A DNA stretch of 64,000 nucleotides from the NCBI GenBank assembly GCA_963550915.1, contig CAUVEB010000006.1:1-64000 (forward strand), read 5' to 3'. Below the pieces are notes generated by a model, which saw only the letters and a program-made list of their open reading frames with translations, had not been told where the DNA came from and did not search any database. This DNA comes from Caviibacter sp963550915. Lineage in GTDB: Bacteria; Fusobacteriota; Fusobacteriia; Fusobacteriales; Leptotrichiaceae. Shown piece by piece: positions 1 through 9,534 of this stretch. Within the stretch, counting starts at the first letter, position 1, and every line of letters begins with the position of its first letter. The translations under genes and the position numbers were made by a program.

Positions 1-41
1 TTTACGTGTGATTTACTTCTTTCAAATTTTTGTTTTGCCAT
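1..41 (-). CDS. tuf: Elongation factor Tu, 5' end only (runs off the window)
   Basis: The reverse strand reads MAKQKFERSKSHV from an ATG at 41, the conserved start of EF-Tu, the GTPase that carries aminoacyl-tRNA to the ribosome. A GGAGG ribosome binding site lies at 51-55 and a strong promoter at 82-110. Only 13 codons are present; the GTP-binding motifs lie beyond base 1. The N-terminus is distinctive enough that another gene is unlikely. It is divergent from the yhbY-type gene at 205. Confidence 0.9.
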   Translation of the reverse strand, partial: MAKQKFERSKSHV

Positions 42-81
42 TTCTTTTTTCCTCCATATAATATTTATTTATATCTGATAA

Positions 82-110
82 ATTATATCACATTAAATTT
101 ACTTTGTCTA
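82..110 (-). promoter_or_regulatory. Promoter of tuf
   Basis: On the minus strand there is a -35 box TAGACA (105-110), a 17-bp spacer and a perfect -10 box TATAAT (82-87), about 40 bp upstream of the tuf start codon. This is close to the sigma-70 consensus, as expected for one of the most highly expressed genes. Confidence 0.75.
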
Positions 111-114
111 TTAA

Positions 115-143
115 TTGAAAATAGTAGTAAATTATGGTAAAAT
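115..143 (+). promoter_or_regulatory. Promoter of the 205-10130 gene run
   Basis: A TTGAAA -35 box (115-120), a 17-bp spacer and a TAAAAT -10 box (138-143) lie upstream of the first rightward gene. It is back to back with the tuf promoter; the two -35 boxes are separated by only 4 bp. Confidence 0.6.
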
Positions 144-204
144 AATACTTAAAGCAAGCTTAGAAAGGAGTATGATATAGGATATTTTACTGTATCAAAT
201 ATAT

Positions 205-552
205 ATGGAATTAACATCAAAAGAAAGAAATTTTTTAAGAAAAAAAGCTCATGATATAGATCCAATTGTAAGAATAGGAAAATCAGGGCTTAATGAGAGT
301 GTTATAGAGAGTATAAGACAGGCAATAGATAAACAAGAATTAATAAAAGTGAAAGTATTAAATAATTCAAATGAAGATATAACTAGAGAATTAGAAAATG
401 AAATATCACAAAAAACAGCAAGTGTTTGTGTTATGTCTATAGGAAGTACTATGATATTTTTTAAAAAGAAAGTTGACGAAAAGAATAACAAAGGTCGTAT
501 AACAAAAGAATTCTATGAATTTAGAAATATGAATAGTAAAAAAAATAAATAA
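205..552 (+). CDS. yhbY: YhbY-type CRM-domain RNA-binding protein
   Basis: A 115-residue protein whose first 90 residues match the CRM (YhbY) domain. The start LTSKERNFLRKKAHDIDPIV and the motif RIGKSGLNESV (about 23-33) correspond to the family's GxxGlt loop. Members bind ribosomal RNA precursors and assist assembly of the large subunit. A lysine-rich tail of about 25 residues follows the domain. The ATG at 205 gives the family-type N-terminus but has no good ribosome binding site. The well-placed AGGAG at 166-170 instead serves an ATG at 172 in the same frame, which meets TAG after two codons. Translation may therefore depend on reinitiation. It is the first gene of a run that also contains other rRNA-related enzymes (tlyA, rsmI, ylqF). 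Confidence 0.85.
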   Translation: MELTSKERNFLRKKAHDIDPIVRIGKSGLNESVIESIRQAIDKQELIKVKVLNNSNEDITRELENEISQKTASVCVMSIGSTMIFFKKKVDEKNNKGRITKEFYEFRNMNSKKNK

Positions 553-568
553 AGAAAGAGTATAAAGT

Positions 569-1027
569 ATGAATAATGGTATTATCTTTAATAATAGAAT
601 AATAGATTTAGTTTTTGTATCAATGTTTATAGCTCAATTTTTGAAAATATTTTCACCAATATTTAAGAAAAGAAAGCCGACATTTTCACTACTTTTTGAA
701 ACTGGAGGTATGCCAAGCTCACATTCGGCTAGTGTATCATCGCTTTGTACTTCAGTTGCAATAATATATGGTGTAGATTCTGTATATTTTGCGATTTCAT
801 TTGTGCTTGCAACTATAGTTATGTACGATGCAACAGGAATTAGAAGAGAAGCAGGTAAACATGCTAAAGCACTAAATCAGTTACTATTTGAAAATAAAAA
901 AGACATATTTGAAACAAAGCAATTTAAAGAATTTAAAGAATTTTTAGGACATACACCACTTGAAGTTTTAGCTGGATGTATATTAGGTGTTGTAGTTACT
1001 ATGTTTTTAAGTGGTTATTTACTATGA
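569..1027 (+). CDS. DUF212 / YuiD-like divergent PAP2-family membrane protein
   Basis: A 152-residue membrane protein of the DUF212 (YuiD) family, related to acid phosphatase/vanadium haloperoxidase folds. Family signatures are visible: GGMPSSHSA (about 46-54), YDATGIRREAGKHA (about 86-99) and HTPLEVLAGCILG near the C-terminus. It has about four hydrophobic segments and no obvious cleavable signal. Its substrate is unknown; members are presumed to act on a lipid or phosphate ester at the membrane. It lies 16 bp after the yhbY-type gene and its stop codon overlaps the start of tlyA (ATGA), so the genes are probably translationally coupled. Confidence 0.8.
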   Translation: MNNGIIFNNRIIDLVFVSMFIAQFLKIFSPIFKKRKPTFSLLFETGGMPSSHSASVSSLCTSVAIIYGVDSVYFAISFVLATIVMYDATGIRREAGKHAKALNQLLFENKKDIFETKQFKEFKEFLGHTPLEVLAGCILGVVVTMFLSGYLL

Positions 1028-1779
1028 AAAAAAGACTTGATGTAATACTTTTTGAAAGAAATCTATTTGATAGTAGAGAAAAAGCAAAAAGAGAAATAAT
1101 GGTTGGAAATGTAATAGTAAATGAACAAAAAATTACAAAAGCAGGAACTATGTACAATGACGATGATAAATTAGATATTAGGATAAAAGATAAGTTGAAG
1201 TATGTAAGTCGTGGAGGATTAAAATTAGAGGGGGCAATAAAAAGCTTTAATATTGATTTTAAAGATATGATAGTGCTTGATATTGGTGCATCAACAGGTG
1301 GATTTACAGATTGTGCATTACAAAACGGTGCTAAATTTGTATATAGCGTTGATGTTGGTACAAACCAACTAGCATATAGCTTAAGAAATGATAATAGAGT
1401 AAAAAGTCTTGAAAACACACATATTAATAAGCTTGATAAAAATGAGTTGAATTTAGGACTAGCAGATATAGTTGTTGCAGATGTCTCTTTTATTTCTCTA
1501 ACTAAAATTATCCCATATATTAGAGAATATATAAAAGAAAGTGCTTTACTAGTACTTCTTATAAAACCACAATTTGAGGTAGGCTCTGAGTTTATAGGTA
1601 AAAACGGAATAGTAAAAGAAGAAGCTTATCATCAAATGGCAATTAATAAGGTAAAAGAAAGCCTAAAATCTAATCTATATGAATTACTTGATATTGCTGT
1701 TTCACCAATTAAAGGTACTAAGGGTAATACAGAATATTTAGCATTTGTAAAGGATGTGCGAAATGATGAAAGAAAATAA
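1024..1779 (+). CDS. tlyA: TlyA-family rRNA 2'-O-methyltransferase
   Basis: A 251-residue protein with an N-terminal S4 RNA-binding domain (about 1-60; KKRLDVILFERNLFDSREKA) followed by an FtsJ-type SAM-dependent methyltransferase. The SAM-binding motif is LDIGASTGGFTDCALQNGA (about 83-101), and VVADVSFISL is the acidic motif further on. TlyA enzymes methylate cytidine 2'-OH groups in 16S and/or 23S rRNA; some members were described as haemolysins. The ATG at 1024 overlaps the preceding stop codon and gives the family-length product. An upstream in-frame start would add 16 unrelated residues. With rsmI downstream, this run holds two ribose methyltransferases for rRNA. Confidence 0.9.
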   Translation: MKKRLDVILFERNLFDSREKAKREIMVGNVIVNEQKITKAGTMYNDDDKLDIRIKDKLKYVSRGGLKLEGAIKSFNIDFKDMIVLDIGASTGGFTDCALQNGAKFVYSVDVGTNQLAYSLRNDNRVKSLENTHINKLDKNELNLGLADIVVADVSFISLTKIIPYIREYIKESALLVLLIKPQFEVGSEFIGKNGIVKEEAYHQMAINKVKESLKSNLYELLDIAVSPIKGTKGNTEYLAFVKDVRNDERK

Positions 1780-3109
1780 GATGAAATTTATGTCATATAT
1801 TTTAGCAAGTTTATTGCTAGGAGCTGTACTTGGTTTGTTTGCTCCTAGAAACTGTTATGCTTTGACAAATAATTACAAAAAATTAACAACAAAATCTGAA
1901 AAAGCTAGTTTTAACGATGTGGTAGAATTATCAAAGATAGTTGAAACTATTAATTTAATAAATGAAGTTTGGGTTGGAGATAAAGACGTTGATAAAGAAA
2001 GACTTTATAAAGCAGCAATTGCTGGGATTATAAGCGAACTTGAAGATCCATATTCAGAGTATCTTGATGTCAATGCATTAAAAGAGTTAAACGAAGATTT
2101 AGACGGTAAATATACAGGTGTAGGAATGTCAATTAGTAAAAAAGTTGGTGAATATATGGAAGTAGTATCTCCATTTATTGGCTCACCTGCATTTAAAGCT
2201 AATATACAAATAGGTGATAAAGTAATAAAAGTTGATGGCAAGGACATATTAAAAAATACAGCTGTTGAAGTTTCTAAAATGTTAAGAGGTAAAAAAGGAA
2301 CTAAAGTTGAAATAGAGCTTATTAGACCTAATGTAAAAAATCAAATAAAACTAACATTAGTAAGAGATGATATAAAAATTGATAATGTAGAGTATAAGAT
2401 GCTTGAAAACAATATTGGATATATAAGTTTACTTCAATTTGGTAATGGAGTTGCACAAGAAATTGAAGATGCAGTTTATGAACTAAAGAAAAAAGGTATG
2501 GATAAATTAATAGTTGACCTTAGAACAAACCCAGGTGGGTCTTTAAAAGAGGCAATAGATATAGCATCACTATTTACAGATAAAAGCCAACTTGTAAGTT
2601 TAAAATTCAAAAATGAAAAATATACACAATATACAAGAACGTTAAGACAAGCATATTCTGGTAAAATGGTTTTACTTGTAAATAAAGGAAGTGCTTCAGC
2701 ATCTGAAATATTAACAGGTATATTAAAAGACTATGATATAGCAACAGTTATAGGCGAAAAAACATATGGTAAGGGTGTAGCACAAAATATAGTGAACTTT
2801 AAAACTGGTGATGCAATAAAGATTACAATAGCAAAATATTCAACTCCTAAAAATGATAATATAAATAAAAATGGAATAGAACCACATATATATAAACCAA
2901 TGGAAAGTATATTATCAACTAAAGGTTATACAAACGAAACTAAAAAAGCAAAACAAAATAGAGTAAAAAAAATAGAAAAGATCCTTATAAACATACATGG
3001 TGAGAAAAAGGCAAAAGAAATAATAAAAGCTGGAGATATACAATTAAAAGCTGCGATAGACTTTTTAAATGGTAAAAAAGTTGTTTCAGATAAGAAAGAA
3101 GGTAAGTAA
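1763..3109 (+). CDS. ctpA: S41-family C-terminal processing protease (CtpA type)
   Basis: A 448-residue secreted or periplasmic serine protease. An N-terminal hydrophobic segment (about 10-32) ends in CYA and looks like a signal peptide or anchor. A PDZ domain follows (about 95-180), then the S41 catalytic core with the nucleophile motif GSASASE (about 309-315) and the general-base lysine in EKTYGKGVAQ. Members cleave C-terminal tails of cell-envelope proteins. I chose ATG 1763, which has AAAGGA at the right distance; ATG 1754 sits on top of that site and would add only three residues. It overlaps the end of tlyA and abuts rsmI. Confidence 0.88.
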   Translation: MMKENKMKFMSYILASLLLGAVLGLFAPRNCYALTNNYKKLTTKSEKASFNDVVELSKIVETINLINEVWVGDKDVDKERLYKAAIAGIISELEDPYSEYLDVNALKELNEDLDGKYTGVGMSISKKVGEYMEVVSPFIGSPAFKANIQIGDKVIKVDGKDILKNTAVEVSKMLRGKKGTKVEIELIRPNVKNQIKLTLVRDDIKIDNVEYKMLENNIGYISLLQFGNGVAQEIEDAVYELKKKGMDKLIVDLRTNPGGSLKEAIDIASLFTDKSQLVSLKFKNEKYTQYTRTLRQAYSGKMVLLVNKGSASASEILTGILKDYDIATVIGEKTYGKGVAQNIVNFKTGDAIKITIAKYSTPKNDNINKNGIEPHIYKPMESILSTKGYTNETKKAKQNRVKKIEKILINIHGEKKAKEIIKAGDIQLKAAIDFLNGKKVVSDKKEGK

Positions 3110-3110
3110 T

Positions 3111-3776
3111 TTGCTATATATTGTAGGTACGCCTATAGGTAATTTAGAAGATATGAGTATGCGTGCTATTAGAATTTTAAAAGAAGTAGACTATATTTTT
3201 GCAGAAGATACAAGAGTCACAAGAAAATTACTTGATTATTATGAAATAAAAAATACAGTATACCAATATCATGAACATAATAAGGTACATCAAATACAAA
3301 ATATATTAAATTTACTAAAAGAAGATAAATATATTGCACTTGTAACAGATGCAGGTATGCCTTGTATATCAGACCCAGGTTATGAAGTTGTTGACGAAGC
3401 TATTAATAATGATATTAAAGTTGTAACTATACCAGGACCGTCATCAATTTTATCTGCAGCAAGTATTAGTGGTCTTAGTATGAGAAGAATTGCTTATGAA
3501 GGATTTTTGCCAAAGAAAAAAGGAAGGCAAACCCTATTTTTAAAACTTAAAGATGAACAAAGAACAATAATTATACTAGAATCACCAAATAGAATATTAA
3601 AAACATTAAAAGATATACACGAATATTTAGGCGATAGATATGTTGTCATTGCAAGAGAACTTACAAAAATGTACGAAGAAGTAATAAGAGATAATGTATC
3701 AAACTTAATTAAAAAAATAGAAGCAAAACCTATAAAAGGAGAGATTGTACTCATAATAAAAGGTTTAGAGGATTAG
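3111..3776 (+). CDS. rsmI: 16S rRNA (cytidine-1402 2'-O)-methyltransferase RsmI
   Basis: A 221-residue SAM-dependent methyltransferase of the tetrapyrrole-methylase fold. The start LYIVGTPIGNLEDMSMRAI and the motifs AEDTRVTRKLL, VTDAGMPCISDPGY and VTIPGPSSILSAASISGL are all RsmI hallmarks. It 2'-O-methylates C1402 in the decoding centre of 16S rRNA. I place the start at TTG 3111, preceded by AGAAGG at 3097-3102; this gives the family N-terminus (M-LYIVG). An upstream ATG at 3069 would lie inside ctpA and add 14 unrelated residues. Confidence 0.92.
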   Translation: MLYIVGTPIGNLEDMSMRAIRILKEVDYIFAEDTRVTRKLLDYYEIKNTVYQYHEHNKVHQIQNILNLLKEDKYIALVTDAGMPCISDPGYEVVDEAINNDIKVVTIPGPSSILSAASISGLSMRRIAYEGFLPKKKGRQTLFLKLKDEQRTIIILESPNRILKTLKDIHEYLGDRYVVIARELTKMYEEVIRDNVSNLIKKIEAKPIKGEIVLIIKGLED

Positions 3777-3777
3777 A

Positions 3778-4665
3778 ATGGAAATAGAAAAAACAAATAT
3801 AAACTGGTATCCTGGGCACATGAAAAAAGCTGTGGATATGTTAGAAGAACAACTAAAATTAGTTGATATAGTCATAGAAATTTTAGATGCAAGAATACCA
3901 TTATCTAGTAAAAATCCAGTAATAGAAAGACTTGCTAAGAATAAAAAAAGAATAATCTTATTAAATAAAATGGATTTAGTAGATAAAAAAGATTATCACT
4001 TATGGGAAGAATATTTTTTAGAAAATGATTTAGCTGATAAAGTTATACCTATAAGTGTTGAAAATGGAAGTAATTTAAAAGAGCTAAAATTACAGATTGA
4101 TAAATTCTATAATGAAAAATTAGAAAAAATGAAACAAAAAGGGCTTAGAAAAACACAAGTGAGAGCTATGGTAGTAGGTATTCCTAATGTAGGAAAATCT
4201 AAGTTTATAAATCGTTTTTCACTTAAAAATAAGGCTGGTGTAGGTAATTTACCTGGTTTTACACGTGGAAAACAATGGATAACAGTAAGTGATAAATTCT
4301 CACTACTTGATACCCCAGGTGTTTTGTGGCCTAAATTTGATAATGATGAAATTGCTATGAATCTTGCAATTACAGGCTCTATAAAAGATAATATACTACC
4401 TCTTGAAAAGGTAATATTAAGATTACTAGACAAGATGAAAGAGTATAAAATAATAAATAATATAAAAAAAGTATATAAGCTTGAAATAGAAGATATGCAA
4501 GATGTAGATAATTTTGAAATTCTTAGTATACTTGAGAGAAGACTTCAAATATATAACAATAAGGAACACGATTATGAACAAATTTCAAGAAAGATACTAA
4601 AGGATTATAGAAGTGGGAAACTAGGAAGATTCTTCTTAGAAATACCTAGAAAGGGAACTAAATGA
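3778..4665 (+). CDS. ylqF: Ribosome biogenesis GTPase YlqF/RbgA
   Basis: A 295-residue circularly permuted GTPase. The motif order G4-G1-G3 is seen directly: NKMD (about 63-66), GIPNVGKS (134-141) and DTPG (178-181). The N-terminal INWYPGHMKKA is the family signature. RbgA/YlqF promotes late maturation of the 50S subunit. It starts one base after the rsmI stop codon, and its own stop overlaps the next start (ATGA), so it is part of the ribosome-maturation run. Confidence 0.93.
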   Translation: MEIEKTNINWYPGHMKKAVDMLEEQLKLVDIVIEILDARIPLSSKNPVIERLAKNKKRIILLNKMDLVDKKDYHLWEEYFLENDLADKVIPISVENGSNLKELKLQIDKFYNEKLEKMKQKGLRKTQVRAMVVGIPNVGKSKFINRFSLKNKAGVGNLPGFTRGKQWITVSDKFSLLDTPGVLWPKFDNDEIAMNLAITGSIKDNILPLEKVILRLLDKMKEYKIINNIKKVYKLEIEDMQDVDNFEILSILERRLQIYNNKEHDYEQISRKILKDYRSGKLGRFFLEIPRKGTK

Positions 4666-6284
4666 TAAAATTTGAAGACTTAGGTTTAAGCCAAGACACA
4701 TTAAAAGCAGTAAAGGAAAAGGGGTTTGAAAATCCATCAGAAATACAAGCACTTGTTATACCTGAATTATTAAAAGAAAGAACACATTTAATAGGACAAG
4801 CACAAACAGGAACAGGTAAAACAGCAGCTTTTGCACTACCAATATTAGAATTATTAAAACCTGAAAAAAAGGTTAAAGCAATAATATTAACTCCAACAAG
4901 AGAATTAGCAGTTCAAGTATCAGAAGAAATATATTCATTAAAAGGTAAAAAAGATATAAAGGTACTTGCAGTTTATGGTGGAGCCTCTATTGAAACACAA
5001 TTAAAAAATCTTAAAAAAGGTATAGATATAGTAGTAGGAACACCAGGGCGTGTTATGGATATGATGAGAAAAAAAGCTCTTGATTTAAGTATGCTTGAAT
5101 ATTTTATATTAGACGAAGCAGATGAAATGCTAAATATGGGATTTATAGATGATATAAAAGAAATATTATCAAAAACAAACGATGATAAAAAAATGCTATT
5201 CTTCTCTGCAACTATGCCTAAAGAAATTTTAGCTATAGCAAAAGAATTTATGCCAGGTCATAAGACTTTAAAGGTAGAGAAAAAAGAACTTACAACTAAT
5301 CTTACAGAACAAATATATTTTGAAGTAAGACCTGATGATAAATTTGAAGCATTATGTAGAGTGTTAGATTTTAGACCTGATTTTTATGGTATAGTATTTT
5401 GTAAGACAAAACAAGATGTAGATGAAGTTACTAAAAAATTAAAGGCAAGAGGTTATGATGCTGAATGTATACATGGTGATATAACACAAGGATTAAGAGA
5501 AAAAACTCTTGATTTATTTAAACAAAAGATACTAAATATACTAGTTGCAACAGACGTAGCAGCAAGAGGTATTGATGTATCAGACTTAACTCATGTTATA
5601 AACTACTCAATACCACAAGAATCAGAAGCTTATGTTCATAGAATAGGAAGAACTGGAAGAGCTGGTAAAAAAGGTATAGCAATAACATTTGTAACACCAA
5701 AAGAAGCAAATAAATTAATGCAAATAAAAAGACTTACAAAATCAGAAATTAGAAAAGAAAGAATACCTAATGTTGAAGACATATTAGAGGCAAAAAAAGA
5801 ATATTTAATTTCAAGTATAGAAGAAATAATACTTGAAAATGATTATACACAATATCTTGATTTATCAAGAAAAATATTAAAAAACAGAAATGCAGAAGTA
5901 ATATTATCAGCTATATTAAGACATATATATGATGATGAATTTTTAAAAGAAAACTATAATGAAATAAAAGATGTAAGTGTATCACTTGAAGATAAGACTA
6001 GACTATTTATTGCACTTGGTGCAAGAGATAAAATGACTTCATCAAAACTTTTAGAATTACTTCATAAAAAGGCTAATGTTCCAGGTAGAAAAGTAAAAGA
6101 TATAAAAATAATGGATAAATTTTCATTTATAACTGTACCACTAAAAGAGGCTGAAGATATAATGAAATCTTTAAATAGAAAAGATGCTAAAAAACCTATA
6201 GTTGAAATATCAACAGGTGGTAAATCACAAAGTAAAGATTCAAATAAAAAATCATCAGGTAGAAGAAAGAAAAAAGAGAAATAA
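4662..6284 (+). CDS. DEAD-box RNA helicase (CshA/DeaD type)
   Basis: A 540-residue ATP-dependent RNA helicase. Visible motifs are the Q-motif region (FENPSEIQALVIP), Walker A AQTGTGKT (about 47-54), PTRELA, TPGR, DEAD (about 151-154), SAT, and the helicase C-terminal motifs ARGIDV and HRIGRTGR. A C-terminal DbpA-like RNA-binding domain (about 440-510) and a lysine-rich tail follow, as in DeaD rather than short RhlE-type helicases. Its likely role is ribosome assembly or mRNA turnover at low temperature. It is coupled by ATGA overlap to ylqF. Confidence 0.92.
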   Translation: MIKFEDLGLSQDTLKAVKEKGFENPSEIQALVIPELLKERTHLIGQAQTGTGKTAAFALPILELLKPEKKVKAIILTPTRELAVQVSEEIYSLKGKKDIKVLAVYGGASIETQLKNLKKGIDIVVGTPGRVMDMMRKKALDLSMLEYFILDEADEMLNMGFIDDIKEILSKTNDDKKMLFFSATMPKEILAIAKEFMPGHKTLKVEKKELTTNLTEQIYFEVRPDDKFEALCRVLDFRPDFYGIVFCKTKQDVDEVTKKLKARGYDAECIHGDITQGLREKTLDLFKQKILNILVATDVAARGIDVSDLTHVINYSIPQESEAYVHRIGRTGRAGKKGIAITFVTPKEANKLMQIKRLTKSEIRKERIPNVEDILEAKKEYLISSIEEIILENDYTQYLDLSRKILKNRNAEVILSAILRHIYDDEFLKENYNEIKDVSVSLEDKTRLFIALGARDKMTSSKLLELLHKKANVPGRKVKDIKIMDKFSFITVPLKEAEDIMKSLNRKDAKKPIVEISTGGKSQSKDSNKKSSGRRKKKEK

Positions 6285-6313
6285 GATAAAACAAACTAGA
6301 AAAGAGTGTTATT

Positions 6314-8953
6314 ATGAATGAAGAAATAGAGATATTAGAAAATATACTACTTAGTTCATTAGATAAAGATATTTTTTCAATAGTAAACAATATTAAAAAT
6401 TCAGTATTAAATGGTAAGTATGATGAATTATCAGAAATTATAGCTAGTATTGAAGATGACAAGGCATATGAAGTTGCAAGAATCTTATCTTTTTTTCCAC
6501 TCCTTATAAACATAGCAGAAGATGTATTAAATGCTAGAGAAATTCTAATAAAAAGAAACGGTAATGAAGAATGGAAAGGTAGTCTAGAGCATGCTTTTTC
6601 AAAAATTAAAGATAAGAATGTAGTAGAAAAAGTAAAAGTAGTACCAGTACTTACAGCACATCCAACACAGGTGCAAAGAAAAAGTATACTTGATCTAACT
6701 AAAACTATATACGACCTTATAAACGATTATGAAAAAGTAAAAGCAAATAGAATAAATAGTAAAATATGGTATAGTAAGCTTGATCGTGCAATCAGTATAT
6801 TAAAACAAACTGATACATTAAGAAATGCTAAACTTCGTGTTACAAATGAAATTAATAATATTATGGGATATTATAGATCAACATTTTTAGAAGCTATACC
6901 AGATTTAATACTTGATTACAATAAAAGAGCTAAAGATTTTTGTGATATCAAAAGTAATTTAATACCCATTAGTCTTGGAACATGGATAGGTGGAGATAGA
7001 GACGGAAATCCATATGTAAGTGAAAAAACATTAGAACTTTCAATTAAAACAGCATCAACTACAATATTTGAACATTACATTAAAAAATTACAACTACTTT
7101 ATAGGGATTTTTCAATGTCAGATGAACTTGTAAGTGCAAGTGAAGAGCTTTTAGAATTAGCGAATAATTCAAGTGATTTTTCAGTGCATAGACAAAAAGA
7201 ACCATATAGAAAAGCAATAAAATATATATTAGATAGAATAGTTGCTACAGCATATAAGCTAGAGCTTGACACAACAACTATGCCTAATAATACAACACAA
7301 AAAGAATATAAGGCAAAAGAAGAGTTTACAAAAGAACTTAAGATAATAAAAAAATCATTAAAAGATAATAACTCATCTAATCTTAGTTGTGGGACTTTAG
7401 ATAATTTAATAGTAGCATCACAAGTTTTTGGTTTTCATCTTGCAACAATAGATCTTAGACAAGATTCAAGTATACATGAAAAATGTATAGATGAGCTTTT
7501 TAGATCTGCTAATATACATGAAAATTATGCAAGTCTTAGTGAAGATGAAAAATGTGAATTATTACTTTTAGAACTTACTAATGATCCTAGACCATTATCA
7601 TCAAACTTAATTGAAAAGTCAGAGCTTTTAGAAGGTGAACTTAAAATATATTTCATGGCTAAAAATATGATAGATATATTTGGTAAAAATGTTATAAGAC
7701 AAAATATAATATCACATTGTACTAGCGTGTCAGATATGTTAGAAGTTGCACTTCTTATGAAAGAAGCAAATCTATGTAATAAAGATAGACTTGATATAAA
7801 TATTGTACCACTATTTGAAACAATAGAAGATTTAGAAAATTCTATAGAAATAATGAAAAAATGGTTTAATATTGATGTAGTAAGAAAATATATAGAAAAT
7901 AACAATAATAATCAAGAAATCATGCTAGGTTACTCAGATAGTAATAAAGATGGCGGATATCTAACTTCAAGTTTTAATTTATATATGTCACAACAAAAAC
8001 TAGTTAAAATGGCTAAAACTTATGGTATAAACCTTAGTTTCTTCCATGGACGTGGAGGTACTGTAGGTCGTGGTGGAGGGCCTAGTTATGATGCAATATT
8101 ATCACAACCTACTGATAGTATGATAGGAAGAATAAGACTTACAGAACAAGGAGAGGTAATAGGTGCTAAATATGGTAACTATGAAAATGGTTTATATAAT
8201 CTTGAAGCATTAGTATCAGCAACTCTTGAATCTGTAGACTTAATAGGAGATAATAATAGTAGATATGAAAATATTATAAAAGATATTTCTGATTTAAGCT
8301 ATAATTCATATAGAGATTTAGTCTATGAAACTGATAATTTTGAAAACTTTTTCTATGAAGTAACACCAATAGAAGAAATAGCAAAATTAAATTTAGGTTC
8401 AAGACCAAGCTCTAGAAAAAAGGACAAAAGCATTGAAAATCTAAGAGCTATACCTTGGGTATTTTCTTGGTCACAAAGTAGAATCATGCTTGTTGGTTGG
8501 TATGGACTAGGAACAGCATTTAATAGTTATATATCTCAAAATGAAAATGGTCTTAATACATTACAAGAAATGTATAATAATTGGGCGTTTTTTAGAGATT
8601 TAATATCAAATGTTGATATGGTTTTATCAAAAGCAGATATGAATATAGCAAGAAAATATGTAGAACTTAGTAAAAATAAAGATGAAAGTATGTCTATTTT
8701 TGAAAAAATAAAAAATGAATTTGATCTAACAAAAGAAATAATCTTAAAAATATCTAATAAAACTATGTTACTTCAAGATAACAAAGAGTTATTTATGAGT
8801 TTATCTAATAGAATGCCTTATTTTAACGCATTAAACTATCTTCAAATTGAGCTTATAAAAAGAGTAAGAAATGGAAATAGCAATGATAAGCTTATAAAAG
8901 CAATACATACTTGTATAAATGGAGTAGCAACAGGACTTAGAAATTCAGGATAA
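6314..8953 (+). CDS. ppc: Phosphoenolpyruvate carboxylase
   Basis: An 879-residue enzyme of usual bacterial length that converts PEP and bicarbonate to oxaloacetate, the anaplerotic step. Catalytic motifs are present: TAHPTQ with His at about 116, the glycine-rich loop FHGRGGTVGRGGGP with His at about 578, LGSRPSSRK, and the C-terminal NGVATGLRNSG that forms part of the active and effector sites. It starts 30 bp after the helicase gene and ends 14 bp before ahpC. Confidence 0.97.
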   Translation: MNEEIEILENILLSSLDKDIFSIVNNIKNSVLNGKYDELSEIIASIEDDKAYEVARILSFFPLLINIAEDVLNAREILIKRNGNEEWKGSLEHAFSKIKDKNVVEKVKVVPVLTAHPTQVQRKSILDLTKTIYDLINDYEKVKANRINSKIWYSKLDRAISILKQTDTLRNAKLRVTNEINNIMGYYRSTFLEAIPDLILDYNKRAKDFCDIKSNLIPISLGTWIGGDRDGNPYVSEKTLELSIKTASTTIFEHYIKKLQLLYRDFSMSDELVSASEELLELANNSSDFSVHRQKEPYRKAIKYILDRIVATAYKLELDTTTMPNNTTQKEYKAKEEFTKELKIIKKSLKDNNSSNLSCGTLDNLIVASQVFGFHLATIDLRQDSSIHEKCIDELFRSANIHENYASLSEDEKCELLLLELTNDPRPLSSNLIEKSELLEGELKIYFMAKNMIDIFGKNVIRQNIISHCTSVSDMLEVALLMKEANLCNKDRLDINIVPLFETIEDLENSIEIMKKWFNIDVVRKYIENNNNNQEIMLGYSDSNKDGGYLTSSFNLYMSQQKLVKMAKTYGINLSFFHGRGGTVGRGGGPSYDAILSQPTDSMIGRIRLTEQGEVIGAKYGNYENGLYNLEALVSATLESVDLIGDNNSRYENIIKDISDLSYNSYRDLVYETDNFENFFYEVTPIEEIAKLNLGSRPSSRKKDKSIENLRAIPWVFSWSQSRIMLVGWYGLGTAFNSYISQNENGLNTLQEMYNNWAFFRDLISNVDMVLSKADMNIARKYVELSKNKDESMSIFEKIKNEFDLTKEIILKISNKTMLLQDNKELFMSLSNRMPYFNALNYLQIELIKRVRNGNSNDKLIKAIHTCINGVATGLRNSG

Positions 8954-8967
8954 ATTAGGAGGAAATT

Positions 8968-9534
8968 ATGCCAATAATAGGTAAAAAAATTGAAGATTTT
9001 ACAGTAAATGTATATCAAAATGAAGAATTAAAAGAAATAAATTTTGAAAAAGATGTTAAAGGAAAATGGTCTTTATTCTTTTTCTATCCAGCAGACTTTA
9101 CTTTTGTTTGCCCAACAGAATTAGAAGATTTACAAGAAAATTATGAAGAATTTTTAAAATTAGGATTTAACGTATTTTCAGTAAGTACAGATACTCATTT
9201 CTGTCATAAAGCATGGCACGACACTTCAGATAGAATAAACAAAATAAAATATGCAATGATAGGAGATCCAACAGGTAAAGTATCAAAAATATTTGATGTT
9301 TATCAAGAAGAAACAGGACTTGCAAATAGAGGAGCATTCATATTAAATCCTGAAGGTGTAATAGCTGCATGTGAAATTACAGCAGACGGTATAGGTAGAG
9401 AAGCAAAAGAAATATTAAGAAAAGCTACAGCTGCTAAATTTGTTTATGAAAATCCAGGATTTGTATGTCCAGCAAAATGGAAAGAAGGAATGGAAACATT
9501 AAAACCAGGTCTTGACTTAGTGGGGAAACTATAA
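8968..9534 (+). CDS. ahpC: Alkyl hydroperoxide reductase subunit C (typical 2-Cys peroxiredoxin)
   Basis: A 188-residue AhpC closely resembling the enterobacterial form over its full length. The peroxidatic cysteine is in DFTFVCPTELEDL (Cys about 49) and the resolving cysteine in FVCPAKWKEG near the C-terminus. It reduces hydrogen peroxide, organic peroxides and peroxynitrite in the cytoplasm. A perfect AGGAGG precedes the ATG. Its stop codon shares one base with the next start, and that gene encodes its probable reductant domain. Confidence 0.97.
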   Translation: MPIIGKKIEDFTVNVYQNEELKEINFEKDVKGKWSLFFFYPADFTFVCPTELEDLQENYEEFLKLGFNVFSVSTDTHFCHKAWHDTSDRINKIKYAMIGDPTGKVSKIFDVYQEETGLANRGAFILNPEGVIAACEITADGIGREAKEILRKATAAKFVYENPGFVCPAKWKEGMETLKPGLDLVGKL

